A stretch of 64,000 bases of DNA from the NCBI GenBank assembly GCA_013214355.1, contig JABSSL010000021.1, forward strand, positions 1 through 64,000. Direction: 5' to 3'. Positions 51,715 to 60,610 of the stretch are shown piece after piece. Every line of letters begins with the position of its first letter. The stretch's first letter is position 1. The DNA is from Saprospiraceae bacterium (GTDB lineage Bacteria; Bacteroidota; Bacteroidia; Chitinophagales; Saprospiraceae). A program made the translations under genes and the position numbers. Below the pieces are notes generated by a model. It was given only the letters and a program-made list of their open reading frames with translations. It ran no database searches and was not told the DNA's origin.

Positions 51715-52170
51715 TTATCGCTTTATTTGTGCTTCATACATGTCGATCCACTGTTGCACCGTGAGTTTGCTGGCTAGCTCTCCGATGAGGTCATAGGGGA
51801 TATGTTGTGGCTTTTTGAAGCGAATACAGCTCTTGCCCATGTTCAACTTCGTTGGGCCACGCTTTCCATATTCTTCTTGAAACCACTCGTTCAATTCTTC
51901 ATTGGCATAGACCCCAGAGTGGTAAACGGCAATATGGCTTTTTTGTGAAGCCACGTTCATGAAAGGAAGTGGTAGCTTGTTATCAACATGATAACCCGAT
52001 GGGTAGATAGAATGTGGGACCACGTATCCAATCATTCCGTAGTTTATGCATTCCTCAAAACCTTCGGGAATGTTGGCAGAAATGACCTCTCTTAGTCTTT
52101 GGATGGCTTCTTTTCTGTCTTCAGATAAACTATCTACGTATTCCTGTGGGCTTGTTGCAGTGGTTGGCAT
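51715..52170 (-). CDS. DUF1801 family protein
   Basis: The 151-residue cytoplasmic protein opens with PTTATSPQEYVDSLSEDRKEAIQRLREVI. It has the GFEECINYGMIGYVVPHSIYPSG segment and KSCIRFKKPQHIPYDLIGELA, hallmarks of DUF1801 (YdhG/YjhX-like). The function is unknown. The fold resembles the SCP2/Fic-unrelated YdhG group. It is the last of four minus-strand genes (54882 to 51715) spaced by 80, 39 and 88 bp, so it may be in one operon. Confidence 0.8.
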   Translation of the reverse strand: MPTTATSPQEYVDSLSEDRKEAIQRLREVISANIPEGFEECINYGMIGYVVPHSIYPSGYHVDNKLPLPFMNVASQKSHIAVYHSGVYANEELNEWFQEEYGKRGPTKLNMGKSCIRFKKPQHIPYDLIGELASKLTVQQWIDMYEAQIKR

Positions 52171-52258
52171 CTAGTAGGATTTTACTTTCAATATCTTCAT
52201 TTATTCCTTTAGACGCAATTCTTATGCCAGGATGTGGGGCGGAAAGCGTGGCGCAAGG

Positions 52259-53131
52259 CTATCGGTTCTTAGGTTTTATCAAGGAAATAAAGTAGTAGGA
52301 CCAAAGCCCTCGCCTTAAAGCGGGGTATTGATAGCGCAAGCCCTTGTAGTGATTATCAGCAAAGAAGCTGACTTTAGGATTGTACAGGCGATAGCCGGCA
52401 GAGAGTATACCCAGAAAGAACGAGCCATAATACATGCGCCAAGAGGATTTCCTTATTTGAGCAGTGATCTCTTGGGTTTTTAGTACCTCAAATCCATATT
52501 GACCAGCTACCGATTTCAGATGTGGTAGGGTAGAAAGGTTCGCAATAGCCCAGGCATCCAACCATCGATGAAATAGCTGTTCATCTTTGCTGTTCATGGA
52601 GGTAGCAGTTTTGATGTATTCTCCCATGATGAGTCGACCTCCGGGCCGTAATACCCGATGGGCTTCCCTGAAGAAGCCATGCTTTTCTGGATCATGTACT
52701 GCACTTTCCAAAGCCCAGATTACGTCAAAGGAATTATCTGTGAAGGGGGTCTTGGTGTAGTCAGCTTGCCGGAATTGAGGCAGCTGTTCCAAACCTGCTG
52801 CTTGGGCATTGGTTTTCGCTCGTTCCACCTGCTGAGCGCTTAGGGTAATACCGGTAACTGCACAGCCACGCTCCTTAGCCAGGAAGATGGATGAGCCACC
52901 GACTCCACAGCCTGCATCTAGCACTTGTTCTTCTGCTTCTATAGCACCAAAAGCGGCAAGAGCCTCATTCATCCGGTGCAAGGAATGCCGGAAATTCTCG
53001 GTTTTTTCATCCCAATAGCCATAATGCATAGCATGGCTATTCGAAAGATCCCAGCCCCTCCGATAATGTACCTCGGTTTTTTCGTAGTACTCGGCAATGT
53101 CGGCGGGACTGAAGGTTTTTTCAGGTTCCAT
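52259..53131 (-). CDS. SAM-dependent class I methyltransferase (gamma-tocopherol/MPBQ-like)
   Basis: The 290-residue methyltransferase has motif I EEQVLDAGCGVGGSS, the post-I acidic and GCAVTGITLSAQQVERAK region, FRQADYTKTPFTDNSFDVIWALESAVHD (motifs II and III) and HRVLRPGGRLIMGEYI. The N-terminal segment YYEKTEVHYRRGWDLSNSHAMHYGYW is typical of the sterol/tocopherol-type group. The acceptor is unknown; a lipid, quinone or small aromatic is plausible. There is no membrane segment. It sits between an SDR gene and DUF1801. Confidence 0.78.
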   Translation of the reverse strand: MEPEKTFSPADIAEYYEKTEVHYRRGWDLSNSHAMHYGYWDEKTENFRHSLHRMNEALAAFGAIEAEEQVLDAGCGVGGSSIFLAKERGCAVTGITLSAQQVERAKTNAQAAGLEQLPQFRQADYTKTPFTDNSFDVIWALESAVHDPEKHGFFREAHRVLRPGGRLIMGEYIKTATSMNSKDEQLFHRWLDAWAIANLSTLPHLKSVAGQYGFEVLKTQEITAQIRKSSWRMYYGSFFLGILSAGYRLYNPKVSFFADNHYKGLRYQYPALRRGLWSYYFISLIKPKNR

Positions 53132-53170
53132 GCTTTTCTGCTTACAAGAAGGTGCAGTTTTCGGATGTCA

Positions 53171-53962
53171 TCAAACCATGCTTAGTAGGTGCATGCCGCC
53201 GTCTACGGGAATTACGGCTCCGTTGATATAGGATCCCGCGCGAGAAGCCAGAAAGACAACGATTCCACCCATATCACCATCTACCCCAATACGTTTCATG
53301 GGGTTAACCCCTTCTACTTGTTTCTGGAATGCATCTAGCATGCTCTCCGTCATTTTGCTGCGGAATGGGCCGGGGGCTACGGCATTAACCGTAATACCTT
53401 TGCCTTGCATTTTGACCGCGAGTATTTTGGTTAAGTGATGTACTGCCGCTTTACTCACGCCATAAGCTGAATTGTCCAAAGTGGAAACTCTCATGCCATC
53501 GATAGAACCGATATTAATAACATTGGCTGGCTGCTCTAGACTAGCTTTGGCTAGTAACAGTGGTAAAAGGTCCTGCGTCAAGAAGAAAATGGACTTTACA
53601 TTTAGATCCATCACTTTATCATAACCTGACTCCGGATAGTCTTTAAATGGGGCACCCCAGTTAGCACCTGCATTATTCACTAGTACATCTAGTCCTGTTT
53701 CCTGTTCCTTCATTGCATTGACTAAATAGGCTCTGCCTTCAGCTGTTGATAAATCGGCGGGAATCGCGATACAATTTCCTATTTTAGATAATTCCTCTGC
53801 TACGGCTTGGCAAACTGCGGCTTTACGAGAAGAAATGTAGACTTTGGCACCGTTTTCCACTAAAGTTCGAGCTATCATCAAGCCGATACCACGGGAACCT
53901 CCGGTAACTAAAACAGTTTTATCTTTTACAGAAAAAAGCTCATTGTTATGAAGTGAGGACAT
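53171..53962 (-). CDS. Short-chain dehydrogenase/reductase
   Basis: The 263-residue classical SDR has the NAD(P)-binding TGGSRGIG, the NNAG motif (VLVNNAGANWG), the catalytic Ser-Tyr-Lys in INIGSIDG and SAYGVSKAA, and a family-like C-terminus (GGIVVFLASRAGSYINGAVIPVDGG). The core resembles gluconate/3-oxoacyl reductases. The substrate is not deducible. Neighbouring genes code for a lipase-like hydrolase and a methyltransferase, so lipid-linked chemistry is possible. Confidence 0.85.
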   Translation of the reverse strand: MSSLHNNELFSVKDKTVLVTGGSRGIGLMIARTLVENGAKVYISSRKAAVCQAVAEELSKIGNCIAIPADLSTAEGRAYLVNAMKEQETGLDVLVNNAGANWGAPFKDYPESGYDKVMDLNVKSIFFLTQDLLPLLLAKASLEQPANVINIGSIDGMRVSTLDNSAYGVSKAAVHHLTKILAVKMQGKGITVNAVAPGPFRSKMTESMLDAFQKQVEGVNPMKRIGVDGDMGGIVVFLASRAGSYINGAVIPVDGGMHLLSMV

Positions 53963-54042
53963 ACTATTGTGTGAGTTTTAAATTTTTAAGTACTTGCTAC
54001 TTGCTTATTGGGTTAATTTCTAGGGGAGCTTAATACGGAGAT

Positions 54043-54882
54043 CTATAATCTTTCCAGCATCCAATCTGCTATATCTTTCATGACCGTTTCCTTTTCTACC
54101 TCATTAACCAGTTCATGATAGAAACCCTCATAAAGCTTCAAGGTTTTATCCTGGCTGGAAGCTTTGGAATAAAGCAACTTAGTTCCGTTGATATTGGTTA
54201 AGTGATCCTCAGTACCATGTAAGAGTAGCACGGGAAGTTCGAACTGATCCATTTTGGCCTGGATCTCATCGATCATGTTCAATAATTCTGCACCAGTTCT
54301 AGCCGGGATACCCTTGGAATAGACCAATTCGTCGGCATCATAATCTTTCTTCACTTGTGGATCATGCGAAAGGTGACTCGAATCCAATTTAACCGCCTTC
54401 AGTTTTGGCGCAACTTTACTGAGAAAGCCAGAAATCTTGATCAGGAAAGGGGAAATGTCATCACCGGCCATGAGTGCTGGAGCACTTAGGATGACTCCTT
54501 TTGTATCTGGTTGGTGTGCTAAAACGTGCTGTGCAACCATTCCTCCACCCATGCTATGGCCAAAAATGAAGCAGGGCGTATCCCCAACGTAAGCCTTCAT
54601 TTTTTTGTAGAGATCGTCTACATCCTTGACGTAAATAGATGCTCTCTCAAAATAGGCTGTGACTTTCGGCTTGGATGATTTGCCATGACCTCTGCCATCA
54701 AAAGAATATACGGCAATTCCTTTTGTATTCAAGTACTCTGCCAGATGCGCATAACGAGAGCTGTGTTCGCCTAGACCGTGCACCAATAGCATCGCTGCCT
54801 TGCGTTCAGATTCGGGTTCCCAGGCTTGTAAGTAAAGCTTTTTCCCATCCGTAGTTTCGTGGAATGTTTCAACGTGTGGCAT
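54043..54882 (-). CDS. Monoacylglycerol lipase-type alpha/beta hydrolase
   Basis: The 279-residue protein belongs to the Hydrolase_4 (lysophospholipase/MAG lipase) group. It has LLVHGLGEHSSRYAHLAEYL, the strand VYSFDGRGHGKS, the nucleophile in FGHSMGGGMVAQ, an Asp in LHGTEDHLT and the His in LYEGFYHELVNE. It probably hydrolyses monoacylglycerols or lysolipids. No signal peptide is visible, so it is cytoplasmic. It heads a compact minus-strand run. Confidence 0.86.
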   Translation of the reverse strand: MPHVETFHETTDGKKLYLQAWEPESERKAAMLLVHGLGEHSSRYAHLAEYLNTKGIAVYSFDGRGHGKSSKPKVTAYFERASIYVKDVDDLYKKMKAYVGDTPCFIFGHSMGGGMVAQHVLAHQPDTKGVILSAPALMAGDDISPFLIKISGFLSKVAPKLKAVKLDSSHLSHDPQVKKDYDADELVYSKGIPARTGAELLNMIDEIQAKMDQFELPVLLLHGTEDHLTNINGTKLLYSKASSQDKTLKLYEGFYHELVNEVEKETVMKDIADWMLERL

Positions 54883-54977
54883 TTCTGAAAGGTGTTGAAG
54901 GGTAATGATCGCTGGTTAGAAAATCCAAATATACACCTTTTTCTTGCAGAAGTAGAGTAGGGGGGTGGAGGTTAAAA

Positions 54978-55616
54978 CTACTTAGGGTATGACCAATCTG
55001 GGATTTCTAGGAGTAGATCGCCATCCTCTTCGGTTTTCCCGGCTCGCCAGGCTTTTTTAGGAAAGGGGGGTAAGCTTTTTTCGATCGCTAAGGCTTCTCC
55101 ATGCACTTTTATACCCAACACGCTTTGGTTATCTGCTCGCCGAACTATAGTGAAAGCTGTATTGGGAAAATCATACTTTTCATCATAATCATAGAAGTAC
55201 TGCCCCCAAAGAAACAGCCATTGCTCTTTACCCTCATGCATGACTTGGAAATAGTAGGCAGGTCCAAAGTCCTCAATATCTTCTCGATGAATGACCCGTT
55301 TGCTTTTGATATGCCATTCTTCCACGCTAAGGTTAGGAGAAGCGGAATAGCTGGGTCCTTCCACCTTCGCAATCCATCGATGCAGGAAAAGGGCTATGAA
55401 CACGGCAAGAATTAGCAGAGGGATGAGTATGAGGAGTTCTGTAGAAGGAGGGACAGGGTATCTTTTATCATACCACAAGAAAGGCATCAATAGGAGGAAA
55501 GTACTAACGATAAGTAGTAAGGTGAAGCGTTCAAAATTATCCCAAAACCTAGGTTCTTGGCTTTGAAGTTGTAGAAACTCTTCCTTTGATATCCTCCTTT
55601 TCTTGATGCTTAACAT
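54978..55616 (-). CDS. Two-helix membrane protein with soluble C-terminus, unknown function
   Basis: From the ATG at 55616 (MLSIKKRRISKEEF) the product is 212 residues: a basic N-terminus, two membrane helices near 32-50 and 57-78, then a soluble region (EEWHIKSKRVIHREDIEDFGPAYYFQV, QWLFLWGQYFYDYDEKYDFPNTAFTIVRR). The frame is open to 55727, which would add 37 unremarkable residues. The start is therefore uncertain. It follows the repeat-containing lipoprotein gene closely. I do not recognise the family. Confidence 0.55.
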   Translation of the reverse strand: MLSIKKRRISKEEFLQLQSQEPRFWDNFERFTLLLIVSTFLLLMPFLWYDKRYPVPPSTELLILIPLLILAVFIALFLHRWIAKVEGPSYSASPNLSVEEWHIKSKRVIHREDIEDFGPAYYFQVMHEGKEQWLFLWGQYFYDYDEKYDFPNTAFTIVRRADNQSVLGIKVHGEALAIEKSLPPFPKKAWRAGKTEEDGDLLLEIPDWSYPK

Positions 55617-55745
55617 GGGACGGTAGCGCTGCTTGGACCAAGATAGGGAGTATTTGGGAAAGAAACTGCGATTGACAAAAGGAGAGATACAGACATGATG
55701 GAGAACATAGATAGCGTTCTCCATCATGCCGATAAAAATCTGGAC

Positions 55746-56237
55746 TTATAGATGCTCAATTAGATTTTCTTGGAGTAGGGCGGCTATCACGGCCCACTGT
55801 TGTACTTCCCCCTCGAAGTATAAAAGCCGAGCGCCGGTTTTGTCCCTGGCCCTCACGGTTTGGCCGTCAATATAGAAGAGTTTAGCCCCTGTTTTGTTGA
55901 CAGCTCTAATGGTGTTGCCATCAACATGGAGCACCTTAGCGCCTGTCTTGTTTCGATACCGCCAGGTAGTACCATCGAAGAAGAATAACTTGGCGCCGGA
56001 TGAGGTTACCGCACGCAAGGTATTCCCATCCCAGTGGTAGATTTTAGCACCAGAGGATACCCTGGCTCGAAACTGGTCCTGGTTGTAGAAGTACAGCTTA
56101 GCACCAGAAGCATTAGTGCTGCGGACGAAATTACCAGGTTCTGTATCAGGGCCTGCGGCTGCGTACTGGCCAGTGGTACAGGCGGGGAATAAATAAAGGA
56201 AAAGCATCGCAAGGGATGCAGAAAGGGTCATTTTCAT
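55746..56237 (-). CDS. Lipoprotein with six 18-residue tandem repeats
   Basis: The 163-residue protein has a lipoprotein signal (LFPAC near residue 20). After a short linker it is built of six tandem units of exactly 18 residues, starting at 45, 63, 81, 99, 117 and 135. Each opens with GAK or GAR and follows the pattern GAKLxxxDGxTxRAxxxT (examples GAKIYHWDGNTLRAVTSS and GAKLFYIDGQTVRARDKT). This periodicity fits a small beta-solenoid or stacked hairpin. A final stretch (VQQWAVIAALLQ) is non-repetitive. The family is not recognised. Confidence 0.65.
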   Translation of the reverse strand: MKMTLSASLAMLFLYLFPACTTGQYAAAGPDTEPGNFVRSTNASGAKLYFYNQDQFRARVSSGAKIYHWDGNTLRAVTSSGAKLFFFDGTTWRYRNKTGAKVLHVDGNTIRAVNKTGAKLFYIDGQTVRARDKTGARLLYFEGEVQQWAVIAALLQENLIEHL

Positions 56238-56914
56238 GATTCAAATTTTTATTCATAAATAGATTGTAGACTTCAGTAGGAGAAGGTCGGCCACATCTCG
56301 AAAATTGGGGTGAGCTAAGGTTAAGCAAGCAAGCTTTTTACAGCTCAGGGCATGCTGTTGGTGAAAACTAACACCGACTGGGGAGTCAGAGGGGGGGTAA
56401 GGCTCGTTTAATCCCAAGCCGTTGCAGGTATTTCCACCTGCAACACCGTCGGTGATCCAAGCAAATATTTCAAAAAGGTCAACAGAAGTTTCAAACTTAT
56501 TGAGAGGATGGAGTCGTTCATCGAATTTGAGGCCGTATTGGTCTCAGATATTTTCAACTTGTGAGATTTTATTGAAAATTTATTAGGAGTAAAACAATAT
56601 AGTTTCTACGAAAAAGGTTATACGAGGGCAAATTGTAGAACAAACACTCACCGCACTTCCGCTACTGTTACCTTCGTGATAACCGCTACTTCGACCCAAC
56701 TTTTCGCAGCAACTAATTGTTAGTATAATAAGAGCGAAAGCATAAAACAAACACCTTCTGTCATCCTCTATTCACTATAGAAATAAGATAAGTCCTTGTG
56801 GCTTTCAATGATATATTAAACGGCGTTTATTTCGTTTCATGGGATTCTGTTCATTAGTAGTGCCTCTGCTCAAGGGGCACTTTTTGATTTCCAACCTAAA
56901 AGGTTTTTAAAACA
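56238..56914. other. Intergenic region with hairpins
   Basis: A 677-bp gap with no supported gene. Between about 56350 and 56460 it contains hairpins: GTTGGTG pairs with CACCGAC (one G-U), and GTTGCAGGT pairs perfectly with ACCTGCAAC around a six-base loop. They look like part of a structured leader or terminator. The rest shows nothing I can name. Confidence 0.4.
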
Positions 56915-57322
56915 TTATGGCCAAATATCTACAACTTCGGCTTTGGCTTTACTCAAGATGATCTGTTCCAGTCTTTGATGGGCCATTTGGCCTCCTTTGT
57001 TGGCCACCGAAATAGCGTGTAGAATTGAGGCAATGCGTTTGCTAGGGAACTTTTGTTCCTTTAGGTATCTTTCTGCAATCGTCCGGCTTACCTTGGAATA
57101 AGACCGAAATGTTTCGATAATCCCGACCCTATGCAATAGAGCTGTTAATGCCAGTGTTTCCAATTCAGTGTCCGATAGGCCAGCTCGTCGGCCTTTGCTT
57201 ACCCAAGCATTCTTTTCAAATACAGCTTGATCCATTTCGAAACGATCAAAACCTTTAGGCAGGTAAGATCGGTACAGATATTGTACGAATTGAAAGGTGT
57301 TATTTACTATGGGCGAATTCAT
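56915..57322 (-). CDS. Degenerate HD-domain protein
   Basis: The 135-residue protein follows the layout of small HD phosphohydrolases (LSDTELETLALTALLHRVGIIETF, YSKVSRTIAERYLKEQKFPSKRIASIL). The metal ligands are lost: the HD doublet reads HR (His64-Arg65), the first His pair is replaced by FDRFEM, and the final DAD motif reads KAK. It should therefore be unable to hydrolyse nucleotides. It begins 37 bp after the GAF-protein gene and is probably its partner. Its function may be structural or regulatory. Confidence 0.65.
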   Translation of the reverse strand: MNSPIVNNTFQFVQYLYRSYLPKGFDRFEMDQAVFEKNAWVSKGRRAGLSDTELETLALTALLHRVGIIETFRSYSKVSRTIAERYLKEQKFPSKRIASILHAISVANKGGQMAHQRLEQIILSKAKAEVVDIWP

Positions 57323-57359
57323 TGAATAGGTTTTGTTGTATGATAGATAGGTGATTTGT

Positions 57360-59765
57360 CTAAGCAGGATCTTTGTCCACTAGTTCTACATTCACGTTTA
57401 CTCGGAGGGCTCTCAAGCCTTCTACTCCCTGTAACTTAGCCAAGGTCAGGTCCTCGATTTCTCCTTCTAGCCAACCCTTGGCGGTAAGAAACTGGAGGTA
57501 TTCCAGATATTCCTGTCGGTCATTATCATTGGTATACACAATGGAAATCGTGCCAGGAGACCTCAAGCGTTCATTGGTTTCTGCAATCAATGCTTTGTCA
57601 ATTCTTTTCTTGATGATCTCATATCTGATATTGTATGCTCCGTCTACATCAAATCTTTTTTCGTCCATTCTAAAGTGGATATCTATTGCATTGCCATAGA
57701 CAAAGATCATTTGTGCAGTCTCCAAAGGCACCGGTAACTTGGGACGGATCATGGCAGTCTCTCTAGTCAACTTGCAGAGGGCCTCCAATTGCCAAATACG
57801 TAAGTTCTGTAGGTGAAGGTTGCTAAAAGTGCCTGTTCTTAACAAACTTTGGCCGGCATACATATCAAATTCTATACCGTCAGTCTTATATTTTTCGAAA
57901 TAGTGTGGTACTAATGTTTGCGCTTTTTCCTGTTCTTTTTGCAGCCTACGAACTAAGGCATCATTGATCATTGCTACACTCTTTTCGTAGCCACGTCTGC
58001 GATTGTATAGGACACCAGAAGTAGGATCCAGTTCTTTAAAATAGGCGCCGATTTGCTCCTGTAGTTGCGGAATATCTTCTGCCAACTGTGTAAGTAAGGG
58101 GTGAAGTTCAGCATGAATGAACTCTACTAATTTACTTTCTCGAGCAGAGGTGAAATCTAGTTTTAAACCTTCTAACTGCTGGCCAATTTTGAAAAGAAAT
58201 TGATCGAGTACTGGTAAGGGAGTATGCAAAATACAGTCTCGCAGTAAACGGTCGGCCATGCTTAAATTATCTTCCAAATCGGCTTGCACGGCCTTATTCC
58301 GCAAAGTGGTGGAGGACACGATATCTGATTGCCCATAAAAAGGAGATACCTTCTTGAAAGAAATATTCTGTGGTAGACTTTCCCCTTTGTGCTCCATTCT
58401 ATCTTGCCAGATATAGTAAGCATTTTCGATAAACTTCCACTCCACGCTCGGGTGAAGTGATGTATACTTCTCCCTAATGATTGCTTCAATCTGATTATCT
58501 AGTTCATCCCTTCTGCGCAGAATCGCCATCTCAAACAAGGGGATGATCTCCGCAATTTTCATGGCTTTCAGGTCATTAATCGCTCTAGCCTCACCAGAAG
58601 CAATTTCCAGTAAGCCTATGAGTTGCTGGTTTTTATCCAACAAGGGGTAAGCTAGGACACTTCGATAGCCATCATTGATTAGCGCCACCTCTGCTTTGGT
58701 AGGGTCTTCATAGTGACTAATATCTTGTAAGAGGAGTGGCTTTTTTTGTGTCAATACTTTGTGATAGATGGAGCCCTCGTCTAGGAAAGGATTATCTGTT
58801 TCCCTTTCATTCGCATAAAGGAGATACTCTATTTGATATTTATAGGCTATGCAGAGTGAACCACTATCATCGAGGGCGGATAAACCCAGTCTTAGGTCAG
58901 GTAGCGCTAGGTAAGACCTAAGCGACTGCTCCAACTCTTCAATTCTTTGTCGGCCACCAAAAGCACTTTTGTGAAGCAGTTGATTCTTTAATTGAGAAAT
59001 AGACATCTCCTCCGTAATGTCAGTCATGGTATCAGCGATGAGGCCGTGGAATTCAAAATGTTCAGGAGGAATGGCTTGCAGCCATTTTTCATAGTCAAGA
59101 GGAGTGCTAAGGAGATCTTGAATCTTGCTATCGGTTAGCTTGGGAAGTGGTTTCACTACTACCACGTCCATGAAGTTCAGATTATTGACGCATTTGTAAT
59201 GACGAATTAAGCCACTGTTAACGAGTTGAACAGATAGGTTGTAATTGTTTTCGATCGGTAATTGATAGCCGTAATGAGCATTTAATACCAGGCAATAGCT
59301 GGCATATATACTGTTGGCAATGCACTCTTCTGGGCACTTGTCTAGCAGGAAATGTTCATAGGGGTTGTTATGGATCAAGGCATCAAAGCCAGGGGTGCGA
59401 TAAATGCTGCGAATATCCAAAGGTTTGAAGACTCTGCCCAGGGAGTCTACACCTGGGGCGGAGGGAAACAGGGGCGCAAGCATCAAGTTGACTAGCTCAG
59501 GATAGCGCTCTAATATCTTGGTATTATTAATGGCCTTTTGCAGGGCAGGTGCTTCCTGGATGCGTCTTTTGATTTCTTTGGCGATAAAGGCTTGGGTTGG
59601 CTGGCCACTTCTAACCAAACCCTCCCAATGCCTTAAAAGGGGGACAAAACTCAATTTAGTGATAAAGGGGAATCGGAAGTCTCCGAATATGTTTTCATTT
59701 CGTATGGGGTCATCAGGTAAAATAGATAACCTTGATTTTGGGGTCGGGTCTTTTATTACGGTCAT
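57360..59765 (-). CDS. GAF-domain sensor-like protein
   Basis: The 801-residue cytoplasmic protein has no signal peptide or membrane helix. A GAF domain is visible at about residues 300-415 (LGLSALDDSGSLCIAY, EGSIYHKVLTQKKPLLLQDI, VLAYPLLDKNQQLIGLLEIASG). It is flanked by long helical regions. No kinase, cyclase or GGDEF motif is recognised. Proteins of this length and layout occur in Bacteroidota next to HD or cyclase-like genes. The C-terminal part (ETNERLRSPGTISIVYTNDNDRQEY) is of unknown fold. It probably senses a small ligand and acts with the HD-like partner downstream. Confidence 0.7.
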   Translation of the reverse strand: MTVIKDPTPKSRLSILPDDPIRNENIFGDFRFPFITKLSFVPLLRHWEGLVRSGQPTQAFIAKEIKRRIQEAPALQKAINNTKILERYPELVNLMLAPLFPSAPGVDSLGRVFKPLDIRSIYRTPGFDALIHNNPYEHFLLDKCPEECIANSIYASYCLVLNAHYGYQLPIENNYNLSVQLVNSGLIRHYKCVNNLNFMDVVVVKPLPKLTDSKIQDLLSTPLDYEKWLQAIPPEHFEFHGLIADTMTDITEEMSISQLKNQLLHKSAFGGRQRIEELEQSLRSYLALPDLRLGLSALDDSGSLCIAYKYQIEYLLYANERETDNPFLDEGSIYHKVLTQKKPLLLQDISHYEDPTKAEVALINDGYRSVLAYPLLDKNQQLIGLLEIASGEARAINDLKAMKIAEIIPLFEMAILRRRDELDNQIEAIIREKYTSLHPSVEWKFIENAYYIWQDRMEHKGESLPQNISFKKVSPFYGQSDIVSSTTLRNKAVQADLEDNLSMADRLLRDCILHTPLPVLDQFLFKIGQQLEGLKLDFTSARESKLVEFIHAELHPLLTQLAEDIPQLQEQIGAYFKELDPTSGVLYNRRRGYEKSVAMINDALVRRLQKEQEKAQTLVPHYFEKYKTDGIEFDMYAGQSLLRTGTFSNLHLQNLRIWQLEALCKLTRETAMIRPKLPVPLETAQMIFVYGNAIDIHFRMDEKRFDVDGAYNIRYEIIKKRIDKALIAETNERLRSPGTISIVYTNDNDRQEYLEYLQFLTAKGWLEGEIEDLTLAKLQGVEGLRALRVNVNVELVDKDPA

Positions 59766-60070
59766 GTTGGATGATTTTCTTTGATCCTACCCCCTTTATG
59801 ATCAGAGGTAGGGTATCGAAAACAAAAACACATAAGTCAAAAACAGAAAAAGTACATAAAGTAATCGTAGGATATTGGCTTTCCATTCCATTGTTAAGTA
59901 GGGTTTAATCGTGCAAAGCACATCAGCACTAAGGCTTCGAATAGCCTAAAATGCAGGGATGAATAAAGAACTGTTTCAAATAGATGTGTCCTGAGGAAAG
60001 AAAAGATCGCGCTAGTGAAAGTTTGGGGTGAAGCAGACATCAGCTACTTCACCCCATTAGAAGGCAATTT

Positions 60071-60101
60071 TTTGGAAACGTTGTTTAGTCGGGTATATTA
60101 G
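60071..60101 (+). promoter_or_regulatory. Bacteroidota consensus promoter of orphan unit
   Basis: TTTG at 60071-60074 is followed after exactly 19 bp by TATATTAG at 60094-60101, matching the TTTG-N19-TAnnTTTG pattern with one mismatch. The predicted transcription start is near 60108. No annotated gene lies downstream on this strand within the unit, which makes this promoter notable. Confidence 0.6.
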
Positions 60102-60107
60102 AATTTT

Positions 60108-60419
60108 TCTTTTTATGCAGATTGTTTCCTTGCTAAAACCTTCCGGTTAAAATGCCTGCATACAGTCGGGTGATTTCGGTGAATACCCTAACTAGACGAT
60201 GCTTTTCTAACCTTGGTTACAACTATTCAAAATTATTTCAAAAAAAACTCGTCAACTTTATGACTGAGATGATTGAATGGCTTTTGCCGATTAACTTGAA
60301 GTACATACAAACGAGGCAATGTATTTGTGACAACTTCTTGTCTCATTATTGCGTTCGAGTTCAAAATTCGGCGAAAAGACGAGGCTGATCGTTCGGATTT
60401 ACAAATCGGAACGTTTTTT
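60108..60419 (+). ncRNA. Orphan transcript: candidate ncRNA or small protein
   Basis: The promoter ahead and the terminator at 60390-60419 define a transcript of about 310 nt between two minus-strand genes. Local pairing includes TATGCAG (near 60115) with CTGCATA (near 60156) and AACC-TTCC-GGTT. It also contains a 78-codon frame (60152-60388) that stops two bases before the terminator stem. Its protein sequence has no family resemblance and an unconvincing composition, so an RNA is preferred. Both readings are inferences from signal placement. Confidence 0.45.
60390..60419 (+). terminator. Intrinsic terminator of orphan unit
   Basis: CGTTC (60390-60394) pairs with GAACG (60409-60413), a G-G mismatch follows, then GATT with AATC closes on a small loop, and six T residues (60414-60419) follow. 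The T-run makes the plus-strand direction clear. Confidence 0.75.
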
Positions 60420-60610
60420 CACATAAACAGCTGCTGAGAAAAAGTAGAAAGGATAGTGCTACGAAAAGAGAAGTAGATAGTTGGAGCGATCTTCAATCGA
60501 AGGAAAAAGCTCCTTTGTAGATAGATCAAATACTTTTGTGGAGGACCAATGGCCCTGCCACACTTCATACTAACGTTCAAAGGCCATGAAATGCGGCCTT
60601 GAAATTATTT

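Larger units (their letters stand above)
59766..60610. other. Long intergenic region containing an orphan transcription unit
   Basis: An 845-bp gap between two minus-strand genes. It holds a plus-strand promoter-to-terminator unit (60071-60419, annotated separately). A minus-strand hairpin at 60580-60600 (AAGGCC/GGCCTT) could end the pgl transcript. The left part (59766-60060) contains no convincing feature and must carry the promoter of the GAF gene. Confidence 0.5.

Noticed and set aside
60152-60388. A 78-residue protein-coding gene
   Set aside because: The frame has no family similarity and an irregular composition. It is retained only as one reading of the orphan transcript.
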